Source: a virus. From it: a stretch of DNA of 33,648 bases. The stretch lies in IMG/VR virus record IMGVR_UViG_3300034190_001436, positions 1-33,648 of that record. One strand, written 5' to 3'. Within the stretch, counting starts at the first letter, position 1; each line of letters opens with the position of its first letter. The notes under the pieces are model-generated. The model was not told the origin of the DNA. It did not search any database and saw nothing but the letters and a program-made list of their open reading frames with translations. The translations under genes were made by a program, and so were the position numbers. Shown one piece after another: positions 19,501-29,235 of this stretch.

Positions 19501-20463
19501 TTAGCTCACGTCAGCGATAACGCCGTGTGCTGCTTCGTTGTCTACCTGTAGACCAAACTCTACAGAGATCAAGCGACGCTCGGCATGGCCGGTACGCGCT
19601 AGAGGCTTCTGTGAAGTAGGCTTGAGGTATGCTACTCGTGCGTAGTTAGGGTCGAGGACCAGAACGTCGCGTGAGCGGCTAAAGCGTGAAGGAACAATCT
19701 GGAGCTCACCGAAGTCTGAGATGTAGACGTCGATTGCAGCGTTCAGCTTGCTGTCTTCTGCTTCTTTGAAGCGTGTAGCGTTGCCTGTGAAGGCAGAGAT
19801 AGTCTGCTTCTGTGAAGGGCCACAGATTACGACTGAAGGCTCAGCGCCTTGTGTCCAACAATCAGCAATAACGCTCTTGAGGAGTGCCTCAGTGATTGCT
19901 CGCTGTGTACCGTCAGTTGCCGCTGCATCAACGTAGCCTGCATCGCCAGAACCTGAAGTAGTACCATCAGCACCACCAGTTCCACGATCAGCGTTAGTGC
20001 GGAGGTACGCAGGGAGGCCCGCAGATGAACGAGCTGTGCCAGACGCACCGGCAGAACCTGCTACGTTGTCACAGAGCATAGACTCCATATCACGCTTAAG
20101 CTCTTTCAGCTTGTAAGCGATCTGCTTGGCAGTAGTCTGTGCATCGCCTGCGCCGTTTACAGCGTTGGCAGTGTCAGACACTTCTACGACCTTATCAGAG
20201 ATCTGCGTGTAGTTGCCCTGACGGACAGCGTTAGTTGGTGCATCGTTACCTGGAGCAGACTCGCCCTCGATTACACGGTTTGCAGTGCTAGCTGCTGCTA
20301 GTGATACTACGCCCCACTCGAAGTAAGTGTTGTCCACGTTGCGACGGCCAATAGCAGACATCACAGGTGTGTCAGTTGGAGAGATAGAGATCATCGCGTC
20401 TTGCAGATCTTCTTTGATGGTTGAGACGTCATAGGTCTCGTTAGTGTTAGCTGTTACGCCCAT
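19501..20463 (-). CDS. Major capsid protein (SU10-type, HK97 fold)
   Basis: 320 aa; ATG at 20463 with AGGTGA upstream. The N-terminal pattern (YDVSTIKEDLQDAMISISPT, TPVMSAIGRRNVDNTYFEWG) and the central YTQISDKVVEVSDTANAVNG then QTTAKQIAYKLKELKRDMES are characteristic of the SU10 major head protein family. A Gly/Ser/Ala-rich loop (about 135-185) is followed by the P-domain segment SVVICGPSQKQTISAFTGNA and the C-terminal VLVLDPNYARVAYLKP. It forms the icosahedral shell. Preceded by scaffold and followed by a terminator. Confidence 0.92.
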   Translation of the reverse strand: MGVTANTNETYDVSTIKEDLQDAMISISPTDTPVMSAIGRRNVDNTYFEWGVVSLAAASTANRVIEGESAPGNDAPTNAVRQGNYTQISDKVVEVSDTANAVNGAGDAQTTAKQIAYKLKELKRDMESMLCDNVAGSAGASGTARSSAGLPAYLRTNADRGTGGADGTTSGSGDAGYVDAAATDGTQRAITEALLKSVIADCWTQGAEPSVVICGPSQKQTISAFTGNATRFKEAEDSKLNAAIDVYISDFGELQIVPSRFSRSRDVLVLDPNYARVAYLKPTSQKPLARTGHAERRLISVEFGLQVDNEAAHGVIADVS

Positions 20464-20482
20464 AATAGTTCACCTAAAGTAG

Positions 20483-21469
20483 TTAGCTTAATAAGAATTT
20501 GGCTACATCATCGATGCTGCCGGTCTTTTTCATCCGAGCTTGAGCGTTCTGCCTCTGCTTGGCTGCGCCTGTTCTACCTGTTTTCTTAGTGCCTGGTTTG
20601 ACCATTGGTCGTGCGTTACTGGCTTTCTGCGTGGCCTTAGACTTACCCTCAACGAGTTGGTCGTACTTCATAGCCTTTTGCAGTACCAGGATCGCCCGGT
20701 GGTCCATAACCTCAGATAGCTCTGACTCGGAATAACCGAGCTTGCTACCGAACTGTACTAAGTCTTCCTTGAGCTTGGATGCCGTTTTGGCGTCTCCAAA
20801 CTCTGGTATTACTTTCGCTAGCTGCTGCATCTCACCTTGGAGATAGTGCTGCTGTGCAATTTGCATCTGGTTATTCTGAGATTCCGTAACCTGCTGAATC
20901 TGATACTGCTGATTCTGATAGCTTTGGAGTGCCTCGTCATAAGATAGTTTCGCTTCCATGTAGCCTATAGGGTCGTTGTTAAACATTTCCCTAGATGGTG
21001 GCACAGGGGCGCTAGCTAGCTGTCCAGATTGCGCTTGCTGCAACAATTGTGACAGTTGCTGCCGCTCATTTAAGAGAGCTTGGTAAACACCTTCGGCTTC
21101 TTTCTTAGCCTCTGACGCTTCCTGCATTCCCTTTTGGATATAAGCTTGGCCACTGAAGGATTGCTTAAGGTCTTCTAGGGTTACTTCACGTTCCTCGCCA
21201 TCTACTTTGACGGTGTAAAGTTCCTGCTGACCGGCATCCTCAGCCTCTTCTGCTTCATCCTCATCTTGATCATCAGACTCATCTGGGTCATCCCCATCAT
21301 CAGCCGTATCATCAAGATCCTCTCCGTCCTTAGACTCATCTGCATCGTTAGACTCCGCTTCGGGTTGGTCTAGCAGATCTTCCTCGGTTGGATTTTCTTC
21401 ACCTTCATTGCCCATAATTAGGCTGTCTGCGACGGAGTCTATGCTGCCGTCCATATCAGTCGTATCCAC
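20483..21469 (-). CDS. Capsid scaffold protein
   Basis: 328 aa from GTG 21469 (AGGA just upstream; an ATG lies 5 codons later). The first ~85 residues are extremely acidic and disordered, then a KVDGEEREVTLEDLKQSFSG region and a long Gln/Glu-rich coiled coil. A basic C-terminal domain (KPGTKKTGRTGAAKQRQNAQ) follows. This charge layout, with the basic end binding capsid, is that of tailed-phage scaffolds. It guides prohead assembly and is lost on packaging. Location between portal and capsid agrees. Confidence 0.85.
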   Translation of the reverse strand: MDTTDMDGSIDSVADSLIMGNEGEENPTEEDLLDQPEAESNDADESKDGEDLDDTADDGDDPDESDDQDEDEAEEAEDAGQQELYTVKVDGEEREVTLEDLKQSFSGQAYIQKGMQEASEAKKEAEGVYQALLNERQQLSQLLQQAQSGQLASAPVPPSREMFNNDPIGYMEAKLSYDEALQSYQNQQYQIQQVTESQNNQMQIAQQHYLQGEMQQLAKVIPEFGDAKTASKLKEDLVQFGSKLGYSESELSEVMDHRAILVLQKAMKYDQLVEGKSKATQKASNARPMVKPGTKKTGRTGAAKQRQNAQARMKKTGSIDDVAKFLLS

Positions 21470-21486
21470 GGTCCTGATTCCTTTTT

Positions 21487-21717
21487 TTACTTACGTTTCT
21501 CGAAGATCTTCTCGTCCGTTATAGCGGATTGGAGTCGTCCCTCGATCTTGCTTAATGCACTCACTATGGAGTGCGCTTCTTCCCTGATCTCTGAATCCGC
21601 AGACCCAGAGTTCAGAAAGATGTTGACCTGCTCATCCCTCAGTTCGTCCATGACGGTCCTGAAGTTCTCGTCTGCCAGTAAAGCCCTGGCTCGAGCAGCT
21701 CGCTGTTTAATATCCAA
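21487..21717 (-). CDS. Small protein between portal and scaffold (76 aa)
   Basis: TTG start at 21717 immediately after the portal stop, with GAGGTG about 5 bases upstream. Helical: RAARARALLADENFRTVMDE, LRDEQVNIFLNS, then IREEAHSIVSALSKIEGRLQ. Proteins of this size and helical pattern recur at the portal/scaffold junction in podophages, where they may assist head assembly. Specific role unknown. Confidence 0.65.
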   Translation of the reverse strand: MDIKQRAARARALLADENFRTVMDELRDEQVNIFLNSGSADSEIREEAHSIVSALSKIEGRLQSAITDEKIFEKRK

Positions 21718-23778
21718 TTATACACCTCTTGGAGCGCGTTGGAGCGCCCTGAGCTTCTCTGTTTCAACACTGGTCTCATACTTGCCATAGATCTCAGCAG
21801 TCTTAAGCATGAGGTCTTGGTCCATCTTATCACGCTCCAGGTCGTCCTTCGCAGCAGCCTTAGCCATCTCCATCTGCATCTTAGCGGCATCGGTCTGAGC
21901 GTTAGCTTGAACCTTCATCTGCTCGGCCTGTAGATAAGCCTGATTAGGATCTACCTGCTGCTGTGCTGTTGCTGCCTGAGCCTCTGACGCCATCTGCTGT
22001 AGAGCTGCCTCAGTCTGTGGGTCCATAGGAGCAAAGTAACGGTCAGTGTTACGAACGCCAGACATAGAAAGGATGTCGCCCAGAGAGTTGCGGATCTGCG
22101 TCATTGTGACCAATCCGTTCTGTGGTCCGTAAGTCTGGTACATCTGGATCTGCATCTGTAGAGCCTGGCTAAGCGCAGCGATCTTAGTCTCGTCCTTGCC
22201 GGTGCCCAGACCGACGTTGATAGAGAGGTCCATTGCCGAGTTCCACACCCGAGGATCTATAGGGATAAACTTGCCATTCAGGCGCATCATCTCTTCGTCG
22301 GTTGTGTTCTTAATCATGAGGTCTAGCATGAGCTTAAACATCTGACGCATGCCGCCTTCTGCGAAGTTCCTAGCAATAACCTCTACCTGCCCGGCACCTG
22401 CCTGCATAGTATTAGCTACAGCAGTCGCTGTGGCGTTCTGGAGAGCGTCTGGGTCTAGGCCTAGTGACGCCCTAGATACGCCTGTTTTCTGCTCTGTCTG
22501 GTCGTCCATGTACTGCATAGCGGGCAATGTGCTACCTGCAATAAATGGCACAGAGAGGTCTTGTATAGCGCCCATCTGCTTAACACGGACAATAGCGCCG
22601 ATCTCGTTGTTGAGAACGTCGTCCATGTTAGCCAGGTCTTCATTTACTTGCTGACGTGGGTTGTTAGTCAGGGCGACGTTGTCTAGCATGCCACGAAGCA
22701 TTGACGTAGATGCGTCTTGATCGTTCATGATCAAGTCAGCGATAGAGCGGCCGTAGAATGCGTGAGGCTCAGGGTCGCACTCGAACACAGCGAATGGGAT
22801 TTCGTCGCATGGCATGAGATCCAGAAGCTTGTATCCGTTGCCGCCCATTGTGAACTTATGCAGGAGAGGTACGCCTGTGCCGTCCACATCAACGCGCATG
22901 TAGGCCTCAGTGATGAGGACCACCTTCATTGACGGATCGTTGTAGTCTTCCTCTGCACGGTCGCGTGAGTAGCCTCGACGTGCGAAGTCTTCCTCATCTA
23001 CCAGGCTGTCAGTCTCTGATATCCCTGAAAGCTCTGAGATCTCTTCAAAGTCAAAGCCCATAGCCACAACATCAGCCACGCGCATCTCTGTACGGTGAGC
23101 CACCACATAGGCGTCTTCAATGCTGCGAGCGTTACGGTCCACAAAGAATTCTTCGGGAGGGACAGACTCAACACAGAGCTTGCCGTCGTCCTTGGTCTTG
23201 ATGATCTTGATGTCGTGCTTGCGGGTCTGCACCTGCGTACCCATCTGATCCATCTCAACCTCAATAACCTCTGAGTGCTCGATGACCTCGATGTCGTCCT
23301 CGTTAACAATGAGAGCGAACTCTTCGTCGTTAAGATTGGTGAACGTGTAGGTCTTGCCTGTCTGGTACTCTTCCCAGTAGATTTTAACTACGCCGCTCTT
23401 CTTTACCAGGGCGTCGTGGAACACGTCAGAGAGAACCTTGTAGCCGTTGATCTCACCAAACTTCCAGTGCATGTAGGACGTCGCTTGCTCTGCGCCTTGG
23501 GTGTCTTCTGGTCCACGAGGCACGAACTCGACCGGGCGCTCAGTAGACAGGAATATACGCATGAGGCTAGGCTTGATGCCACGAATAGAGTCGCGCACCT
23601 TAGTAGCCACAACCTTGGAACGACCTTCCTCAAAACCAAGGTCAGTATCGCCGTCAAAGTAGCGTTGCGCCTTAATGCGGTCAGGCGCTATCTCCGACTC
23701 AACAAAGTCCACCGCATCGGTTATAGCCGTTGCTACGATGCTTTCAATTTCGTCGTCTGTGAGTTGCTTTGGCTTCAT
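21718..23778 (-). CDS. Portal protein (P22/SU10-type)
   Basis: 686 aa; ATG at 23778 overlaps the upstream stop by 4 bases. The N-terminal region has YFDGDTDLGFEEGRSKVVAT, then KVRDSIRGIKPSLMRIFLST, characteristic of podoviral portals, followed by VFHDALVKKSGVVKIYWEEY. Central stem and crown sequences include ESVPPEEFFVDRNARSIEDA and RSIADLIMNDQDASTSMLRG. The C-terminal ~90 residues are a Gln/Ala-rich, barrel-like helix. It forms the dodecameric DNA channel and binds terminase and adaptor. Confidence 0.9.
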   Translation of the reverse strand: MKPKQLTDDEIESIVATAITDAVDFVESEIAPDRIKAQRYFDGDTDLGFEEGRSKVVATKVRDSIRGIKPSLMRIFLSTERPVEFVPRGPEDTQGAEQATSYMHWKFGEINGYKVLSDVFHDALVKKSGVVKIYWEEYQTGKTYTFTNLNDEEFALIVNEDDIEVIEHSEVIEVEMDQMGTQVQTRKHDIKIIKTKDDGKLCVESVPPEEFFVDRNARSIEDAYVVAHRTEMRVADVVAMGFDFEEISELSGISETDSLVDEEDFARRGYSRDRAEEDYNDPSMKVVLITEAYMRVDVDGTGVPLLHKFTMGGNGYKLLDLMPCDEIPFAVFECDPEPHAFYGRSIADLIMNDQDASTSMLRGMLDNVALTNNPRQQVNEDLANMDDVLNNEIGAIVRVKQMGAIQDLSVPFIAGSTLPAMQYMDDQTEQKTGVSRASLGLDPDALQNATATAVANTMQAGAGQVEVIARNFAEGGMRQMFKLMLDLMIKNTTDEEMMRLNGKFIPIDPRVWNSAMDLSINVGLGTGKDETKIAALSQALQMQIQMYQTYGPQNGLVTMTQIRNSLGDILSMSGVRNTDRYFAPMDPQTEAALQQMASEAQAATAQQQVDPNQAYLQAEQMKVQANAQTDAAKMQMEMAKAAAKDDLERDKMDQDLMLKTAEIYGKYETSVETEKLRALQRAPRGV

Positions 23779-25820
23779 TGATTACCGCCTGTCAGTAAAC
23801 CAGGTATTACCTGCTCATTCATTGCCGGGGCTTGCTTGACAGTTGCTGTTGTTGCAGCCGTCATCATAGTGTCGCCTATTCTCTGTAATAATTTGACCAG
23901 AGTGTCGGCCGCTGTTTCATCTACCAAGGCTCTCTTAACCAAATCTGGATTAGTCTCTACCAGATATCTAGCAACCTGAGCAGACTGAGCATCACTTAAA
24001 CCTCTTGGCTTTAAGGCTCTGCTAGCTAGTTGAGTCGCCGCAGAAATAATAGCTCCTGGGCTTCCAGTTATGGCATCTATTACCGTTGAAGCTCCAACGC
24101 CTCCAGAACCCTGCCTTGATGCCTCTGCTTGAGTTATTTGAGTCTGAGAACCACCAAGGATTGTGTTTGATGCTTGTTGGCTTGAAGCTGCAATGTCTGC
24201 CTTTCGGAGTAGCTCGTCTAAAGAATCCTCTGGATAGACTAAGCGAATGTTTTTACCTAAACGTGAAGTAGGATCAGTGATGTCAGCCATCACGCTTTTT
24301 CTGCTTCCTGTTTCCATTCTGTTTTTGATTCCAGACAGCACACCCATTCTATAAGCATCTAGCTGTTCTGGGGTGGCGTTCCTGTATGCCGTAAATTGAG
24401 AATCCACTAGATCGCTTGCTTTGCCTAAAGACTCAACACCCTTTTTAAATGCTTCAGCGGAAGATTGAATATTTGACCACTCTGCTCTGACCTGCGCCAA
24501 GTCAGGGAAATTATTATCCAAAACATTTCTAAATGAGGTTGCTGCGGCATCGAATCTTGTGCCTGCTGTAGAAGCGCCTCTCTCAAAGGCATAGTTAGTA
24601 ACCTCATCTAATGCTCTTCTAGTGTATTCTGCGTCCTCGAGAGTAGGCATTCTCTTTATCTTTACAGCGCCATTTTCAAAAGTAAAGAAAGGGTCTCTAC
24701 CTCTACCTGCTTCGTAAATCTCAATCAACGCTCTTCTCACTGAAGGCATACTCTCTACGATGTCTTGAATATCATTTAAGAAGAAAGGCCCTATCTCTCC
24801 GTAATTACTATACACCGAGGAGTATTCTTCGGACGCTAGTTTCTCTATTTCATTTTTACTCTTATTAAAGTATTGAGGGATATTGGTTCCTTTTAAATTA
24901 GGAGCCAGATTCTCGACCATAAAATCATAGGCCTGCGTTCTTGTGGCCTCCGGTCTTGCTTGTAGACCCTCACGCATAACAGTCCCAGAAGGCCCTACGT
25001 TGTAGGCTCTAGCGGCATTAACAATATTTATATTTTCCGCTGCAACACGGCCGCTAGCGATGTCAGCAACAAACTCATCTATTTGCTCTGGGCTTAGATT
25101 ATCCACAGTCTGACCTGGGAATGCCTGAGCTACTAGTCTTCTAAATTCATTAACAGCAGCCGTGTCGCCTCTTCCCGCTAGTCTGTTTCTAACAAATTCA
25201 GAGAACCTTCCTGCAGGCTTTTGTATTGCTGTTCCCCCGGCAGAAATAGCGCCGCCAAGACCAAATCCAGTAACACCGCTCATTAAAGCCGGATTAATTC
25301 TTTCAATTGGGTTTCCCTCGGCAGAGCCAAATCCAGACAAAGCCCCTTGAAAACCTCCGTAACCCCCTTGGGCCAGAGCATTTCCTCTTACCGTTCCTTG
25401 CCTCCCAGGCCCAGTAAATAGCAATTTACCAAACCTAGCTAAGTAAGGCGCATTTGCAGGCGCAGCAGAACCTCCACTCATAACTGTAGAGGCAATTACC
25501 GGCAATGCTCCCCCGCCCATTTCATACAACAAAGCCTCGCCTGGACGAGCTTCTTGATATTGTTGAAGCTTGGTTCTAACTTCGTTAACCGACTCGCTAT
25601 AAGGCTTTCCAGTAAAAGCTGTCATTAGGGCAGCTTCAGCCTCGTCTGCTGTGTTAAAGGTCAATCCTTGAGCTATAGATCTAATTCGCTGAGTATCTGG
25701 CTCAGGTTGCTTTAAAGCATTGCCTAGCTCAAGAAGTGCGCTTTCTAGATCTGGGCTTATTGAGCCGCCGCCAAACGCTTGCTCTAGGGCCTTCTTTTGC
25801 GCTTCAGTAAGTTCAGCCAT
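23775..25820 (-). CDS. Internal virion / DNA ejection protein
   Basis: 681 aa, the last gene before the portal, overlapping it by 4 bases. Helical N-terminus, then Gly/Ala-rich low-polarity segments between about residues 95 and 215 (GGGALPVIASTVMSGGSAAP, ALMSGVTGFGLGGAISAGGT). The rest is helical and charged, with a further weakly hydrophobic Gly/Ala stretch near 585-610. Such amphipathic, membrane-active segments flanked by helices are typical of proteins ejected from the capsid into the cell envelope ahead of the DNA. No enzymatic motif seen. Ejection role is inferred. Confidence 0.7.
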   Translation of the reverse strand: MAELTEAQKKALEQAFGGGSISPDLESALLELGNALKQPEPDTQRIRSIAQGLTFNTADEAEAALMTAFTGKPYSESVNEVRTKLQQYQEARPGEALLYEMGGGALPVIASTVMSGGSAAPANAPYLARFGKLLFTGPGRQGTVRGNALAQGGYGGFQGALSGFGSAEGNPIERINPALMSGVTGFGLGGAISAGGTAIQKPAGRFSEFVRNRLAGRGDTAAVNEFRRLVAQAFPGQTVDNLSPEQIDEFVADIASGRVAAENINIVNAARAYNVGPSGTVMREGLQARPEATRTQAYDFMVENLAPNLKGTNIPQYFNKSKNEIEKLASEEYSSVYSNYGEIGPFFLNDIQDIVESMPSVRRALIEIYEAGRGRDPFFTFENGAVKIKRMPTLEDAEYTRRALDEVTNYAFERGASTAGTRFDAAATSFRNVLDNNFPDLAQVRAEWSNIQSSAEAFKKGVESLGKASDLVDSQFTAYRNATPEQLDAYRMGVLSGIKNRMETGSRKSVMADITDPTSRLGKNIRLVYPEDSLDELLRKADIAASSQQASNTILGGSQTQITQAEASRQGSGGVGASTVIDAITGSPGAIISAATQLASRALKPRGLSDAQSAQVARYLVETNPDLVKRALVDETAADTLVKLLQRIGDTMMTAATTATVKQAPAMNEQVIPGLLTGGNQ

Positions 25821-26983
25821 TACTTAAATGCCTCATGAAGTTGAATTAAAGTAGGCCATCTTTTAACAAATTCTTCATATGTCATATTGTATTGACTTAA
25901 TATTGAACCTAATTCTGAATTATTAGCAGGCACAGGAGGAACAACCCCAGGCTCTTTGGGGACATTGGCCATGTCTATTTCGGGAGAAGGAACAGAGATT
26001 CCGACCCTGACGTTATCAAAGTTGAGGCCGTAACTATCTGCAACGGATCTAGTCTGATTAATTATCTCATTGGCTTGCTCAGCAGAAACGGCATATCTTG
26101 ATTGCGCTAGCTGAGCAATAGTGTTTCGAGTTTCCTGCGTCATCAAGCCTTCGCCAGTAATGGCGTTAAGCATTTGTGCTTTAAGAGCAGGAGCAAGAGC
26201 TGTGGACCTGTTAAGAGCATCAACCTCCTCTCCTCGAACAACAGAGCCTGGGTCAAGTATCTTTAAGAAGGCGATAGTAAGCGCATAGTCAGAGATACCG
26301 CTTGGACGCTCATAAAACTCTTTTACTGTGTTAAATCCTTCTCTGACATCAAAGAATCCAAAACGGTCGAGATCTTGGTTTAGTCTGTTTCTTGTCCTAT
26401 CTTCCATGTTGGCCCTGCCTTCAAAAGACAGTCTTGACTCAGATCCCTCGGCTATATATGTCTGGTATTCATCTGAGTCAGGTAGATAACCCAAAGCCGC
26501 AGCCTCAGCTTGTCTTACTCTGATAGCCTCCGGATCTTTGCTTCGATCCTTATCAGCCTTATACATAGCAATAACGTCAGTCGCTTTGAGCGTTGGGTTA
26601 TCTATAAGTAGCTGACCGTATGCTGCGCCACCTGGCTGAGTCTTGAGCCATTCGGCTGTCTGATTGGCTTGCTTGCTCAGCATATCCATAGCTTGGCGTT
26701 GCTCAATACTCTTAGCCGCCTGCTGCATAAGGACCTGATTAGGATTGAGTGACATGCCGCCTAGCCCGATCACTAGCTTGTCACGGAAGTTCGGGTCCTG
26801 AACACGGCTCCTGATCCCACCACCAATAGCGCCGAGGATGCCCATAGCACGGCTGCCTAGAGTCTGGGGCGAACCAACCTGATTAGCCGCCTGATTTAGA
26901 GCCGACATATCTGGCATAGGCGTCTGACCCATTGCTCCAGGTAGATTCGGCTGAAACCTGTATTCATCTAATAAACCGGCCAT
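25820..26983 (-). CDS. Probable internal virion / ejection protein with DPGSVVRGEE motif
   Basis: 387 aa; stop and start of the neighbours share base 25820. A Gly-rich segment (GAIGGGIRSRVQDPNFRDKL) precedes helices with Gln/Ala bias. Around residues 235-250 lies ALTIAFLKILDPGSVVRGEE, a motif common to phage injection or internal core proteins. C-terminal helical tail with Pro-rich linker. Acts with the large protein that follows it, probably inside the capsid. No catalytic residues evident. Confidence 0.7.
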   Translation of the reverse strand: MAGLLDEYRFQPNLPGAMGQTPMPDMSALNQAANQVGSPQTLGSRAMGILGAIGGGIRSRVQDPNFRDKLVIGLGGMSLNPNQVLMQQAAKSIEQRQAMDMLSKQANQTAEWLKTQPGGAAYGQLLIDNPTLKATDVIAMYKADKDRSKDPEAIRVRQAEAAALGYLPDSDEYQTYIAEGSESRLSFEGRANMEDRTRNRLNQDLDRFGFFDVREGFNTVKEFYERPSGISDYALTIAFLKILDPGSVVRGEEVDALNRSTALAPALKAQMLNAITGEGLMTQETRNTIAQLAQSRYAVSAEQANEIINQTRSVADSYGLNFDNVRVGISVPSPEIDMANVPKEPGVVPPVPANNSELGSILSQYNMTYEEFVKRWPTLIQLHEAFK

Positions 26984-26993
26984 AATTCTCTCT

Positions 26994-27305
26994 CTACTTG
27001 AATAGGTCTAGCAGACCCTTCGCCTGCTTCTTGGCTTTCTTGCCGATTGTGCTAGGAGCTTCCATGATGCGAGTAGGCATAGACACCAAGTTCTGCCCGG
27101 CAAACTTCATGCGGTCACCTATGTCATCAGGGTTGAGGCCAGACATCACCATCTGCTGCCGCCGCATCTCCTCGTCAGCCTCTGAGCGCATTGGCATATT
27201 CACCATAGACTGCATGGGCTGATAAGGAGCCATCTGAGGAGGCAGGTACTGGCCCTGTGGCTGCATCTGCATCTGCTGAGCTGTGACGTAGTCTGGATAG
27301 TTCAT
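26994..27305 (-). CDS. Gln/Met/Pro-rich virion-region protein (103 aa)
   Basis: The N-terminal half is a low-complexity Gln/Met/Pro/Tyr stretch (AQQMQMQPQGQYLPPQMAPY). The second half is helical and basic, ending in RIMEAPSTIGKKAKKQAKGL followed by LDLFK. Its place between two ejection-type genes and its composition suggest a minor internal virion protein. No known motif. Confidence 0.6.
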   Translation of the reverse strand: MNYPDYVTAQQMQMQPQGQYLPPQMAPYQPMQSMVNMPMRSEADEEMRRQQMVMSGLNPDDIGDRMKFAGQNLVSMPTRIMEAPSTIGKKAKKQAKGLLDLFK

Positions 27306-27317
27306 GATGTCTCCGAG

Positions 27318-29207
27318 TTAGATTACCGACGCGCCGAGCTGCAAGTAGTCGAACAGTCCTGGCTGCTTGCTAGTGGTCTGCGTCTGAGCGTTAGTCTGAG
27401 AGCCGCCGAACGCGCCTAGCTGAGTCTGTAGAGCTTGCACAGGTGAGCCGGTGTATCCTGCGTACTGTGCTCTACCTGCGTCAATCAGAGCCTGGTTAGC
27501 TGCCTGCTGCGCTAGTCCTGCCTGAGCTATATCAGACTGTACGTCGCGAGCCATGCCAAACCCGAGGTTGCCGATGTTAGCTAGCTGACCGGCTGCCTGT
27601 AGACGCTGACTACCCGCTTGCAGTCCTGCTGACTGATTGGCTAATTGAGCCTGCATCATGGCGCTCTGGTTTGCCTGTGCTGCCTGATTAGCCGCCGCTG
27701 CACCGAACTGACCCGCCTGATTCAGCTCGCCCATGTTGGCTAGGTTGGTCTGCGTTCCTAGCTGTGCGTTTTGCAACGCTGCCACATTGCCCGCCTGCGC
27801 TCCGAACTGAGACGCTACGTTGCCTGCTTGGGCACCGAACTGAGCTGCTGCGTTCTGAGCCGCAGCATTTTGCAAAGCAGCCTGATTAGACGCAGCAGCA
27901 CCAAATTGTGATGCTTGGTTAAGAGCATTTTGATTTGCCAAATTAGCCTGTGTTCCGAGCTGAGCATTTTGCATAGCAGCCTGGGTGCCCAGTTGAGCGT
28001 TTTGCAAACCGGCCACGTTCTGTGCTTGTGCCCCAAACTGAGCAGCCTGGTTGGCCGCTGATTGATTCGCTAGATTAGCCTGTGTGCCCAATTGGGCATT
28101 CTGTAGACCCGCAACATTCTGGGCTTGTGCTCCGAATTGTGCCGCTTGGTTTGCCGCTGTCATATTGGCAAGATTAGTTTGAGTGCCTAATTGCGCGTTT
28201 TGTAGGCCTGCCACGTTTCTAGCTTGAGCACCAAATTGAGATGCTTGATTAGTTGCCGCTTGGTTTGCCATCTGGGCCTGCTGACCAAGGTTCGCCGTTG
28301 TAGTGGCTGCCTGTAGACCTGTAGCTTGATTAGCTAGCCCTGCCTGCATGCGTGTAGCAATATCCTGCTGAGCCGCCTGCTGAGCTTGTGTGAAGCCCGC
28401 CTGACGCAATCCTGCCGCTGTGCGAGCTGCCTGCTCTGCGAATGCTCGATTAGTCTCTGCCTCTGCAATACCCTGGCGTGAACCACCAAACGCACCCGCT
28501 GCTTGAGCCTGTGCTCCGGTTACGTTCTGCTGCATTAACCTTTGGCGCTCAAGATCTGATAGGGATTGCTGTACTACTTGAGATTCGTAAGGATTAAAAT
28601 AAGGGTCTAGGCTAGTTCCTGATAACTGCCCTGCGGTAACGCGATCTGCGGTAACAGGACCAACACCCGCAATGCGCTCTGCGCCATAGCCCTCTGCTGA
28701 AGCTCTCTCTGATGCCGCTTTTTGAGCATCATAACCTTGAGCTGTGGCTCTTTCCGCTGCCGCTCGCTCTGCGCTATAACCTTGTGCAGTGGCTCGTTCT
28801 GCTGCTGCTCGCTCTGCTGCTGCTTGCTGAGCTGTATATCCTTGAGCTGCTGCATCTTGAGCCGTATATCCTTGAGATGTATAGCCCTGAGATGCCGCCT
28901 GCTGTGCTGCTGCTTGAGCCGCGTTGTAACCTTGTGAGCCGATCTGTGCAGCCTTCACGTTAGTCGGCGTTATGTTCATTCCTGCAACTGTTCCGAGAGC
29001 AGCGTGGCCTACAGTGTTGGCGATTCTCTGCGCGGCGTTACCATCACTGAGGGCGCCACTTGGAAGGTTTGTGAACTCCTGTTGGCCTGCGGGCGCCATC
29101 GTTGGGACAAGGCCAAGTTGCGGCCCCACAGCAGGCTGCATGCCTATCGGGCCCATAACGGCTGATTGATTCCGGGGTAAGACTGAGCTGTTAGCTGCGC
29201 CTGCCAT
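27318..29207 (-). CDS. Ala/Gln-repeat virion protein (ejection or tape-like)
   Basis: 629 aa. Residues 91-178 are QGY-centred repeats (ASQGYTSQGYTAQDAAAQGY and AERATAQGYSAERAAAERAT). Residues 199-275 form a conserved block with DPYFNPYESQVVQQSLSDLE and AFGGSRQGIAEAETNRAFAE, recurrent in podophage ejection or internal proteins. Residues 320-500 are 33-residue repeats of the type NQAAQFGAQAQNVAGLQNAQ then LGTQANLANQSAA. The C-terminal 90 residues are unique. Ala+Gln make up more than a third of the protein. Likely a long helical virion protein that inserts in the envelope or spans the tail; the specific role is inferred. Confidence 0.7.
   Translation of the reverse strand: MAGAANSSVLPRNQSAVMGPIGMQPAVGPQLGLVPTMAPAGQQEFTNLPSGALSDGNAAQRIANTVGHAALGTVAGMNITPTNVKAAQIGSQGYNAAQAAAQQAASQGYTSQGYTAQDAAAQGYTAQQAAAERAAAERATAQGYSAERAAAERATAQGYDAQKAASERASAEGYGAERIAGVGPVTADRVTAGQLSGTSLDPYFNPYESQVVQQSLSDLERQRLMQQNVTGAQAQAAGAFGGSRQGIAEAETNRAFAEQAARTAAGLRQAGFTQAQQAAQQDIATRMQAGLANQATGLQAATTTANLGQQAQMANQAATNQASQFGAQARNVAGLQNAQLGTQTNLANMTAANQAAQFGAQAQNVAGLQNAQLGTQANLANQSAANQAAQFGAQAQNVAGLQNAQLGTQAAMQNAQLGTQANLANQNALNQASQFGAAASNQAALQNAAAQNAAAQFGAQAGNVASQFGAQAGNVAALQNAQLGTQTNLANMGELNQAGQFGAAAANQAAQANQSAMMQAQLANQSAGLQAGSQRLQAAGQLANIGNLGFGMARDVQSDIAQAGLAQQAANQALIDAGRAQYAGYTGSPVQALQTQLGAFGGSQTNAQTQTTSKQPGLFDYLQLGASVI
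27708..28250 (-). repeat. 99-bp (33-aa) tandem coding repeats
   Basis: Three clear units at 28152-28250, 28053-28151 and 27954-28052, then degenerate units to about 27708. The amino-acid repeat is nearly constant while codons differ at many third positions, for example in the LQNAQLGTQ part. Confidence 0.8.
28674..28937 (-). repeat. QGY/AERA coding repeats
   Basis: Short imperfect coding repeats for residues 91-178, mixing QGYxA units with AERAxAERA units; composition strongly Ala/Glu/Gln. Confidence 0.7.
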
Positions 29208-29235
29208 AAGGTACTCCTAGTTGATTCGTCGGCTG

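Noticed and set aside
23275-23781. Plus-strand frame of 168 codons
   Set aside because: Antisense to the well-supported portal gene; no ribosome site.
28712-28963. Leu/Cys-rich plus-strand frames
   Set aside because: They are the complement of the Ala/Gln/Glu coding repeats.
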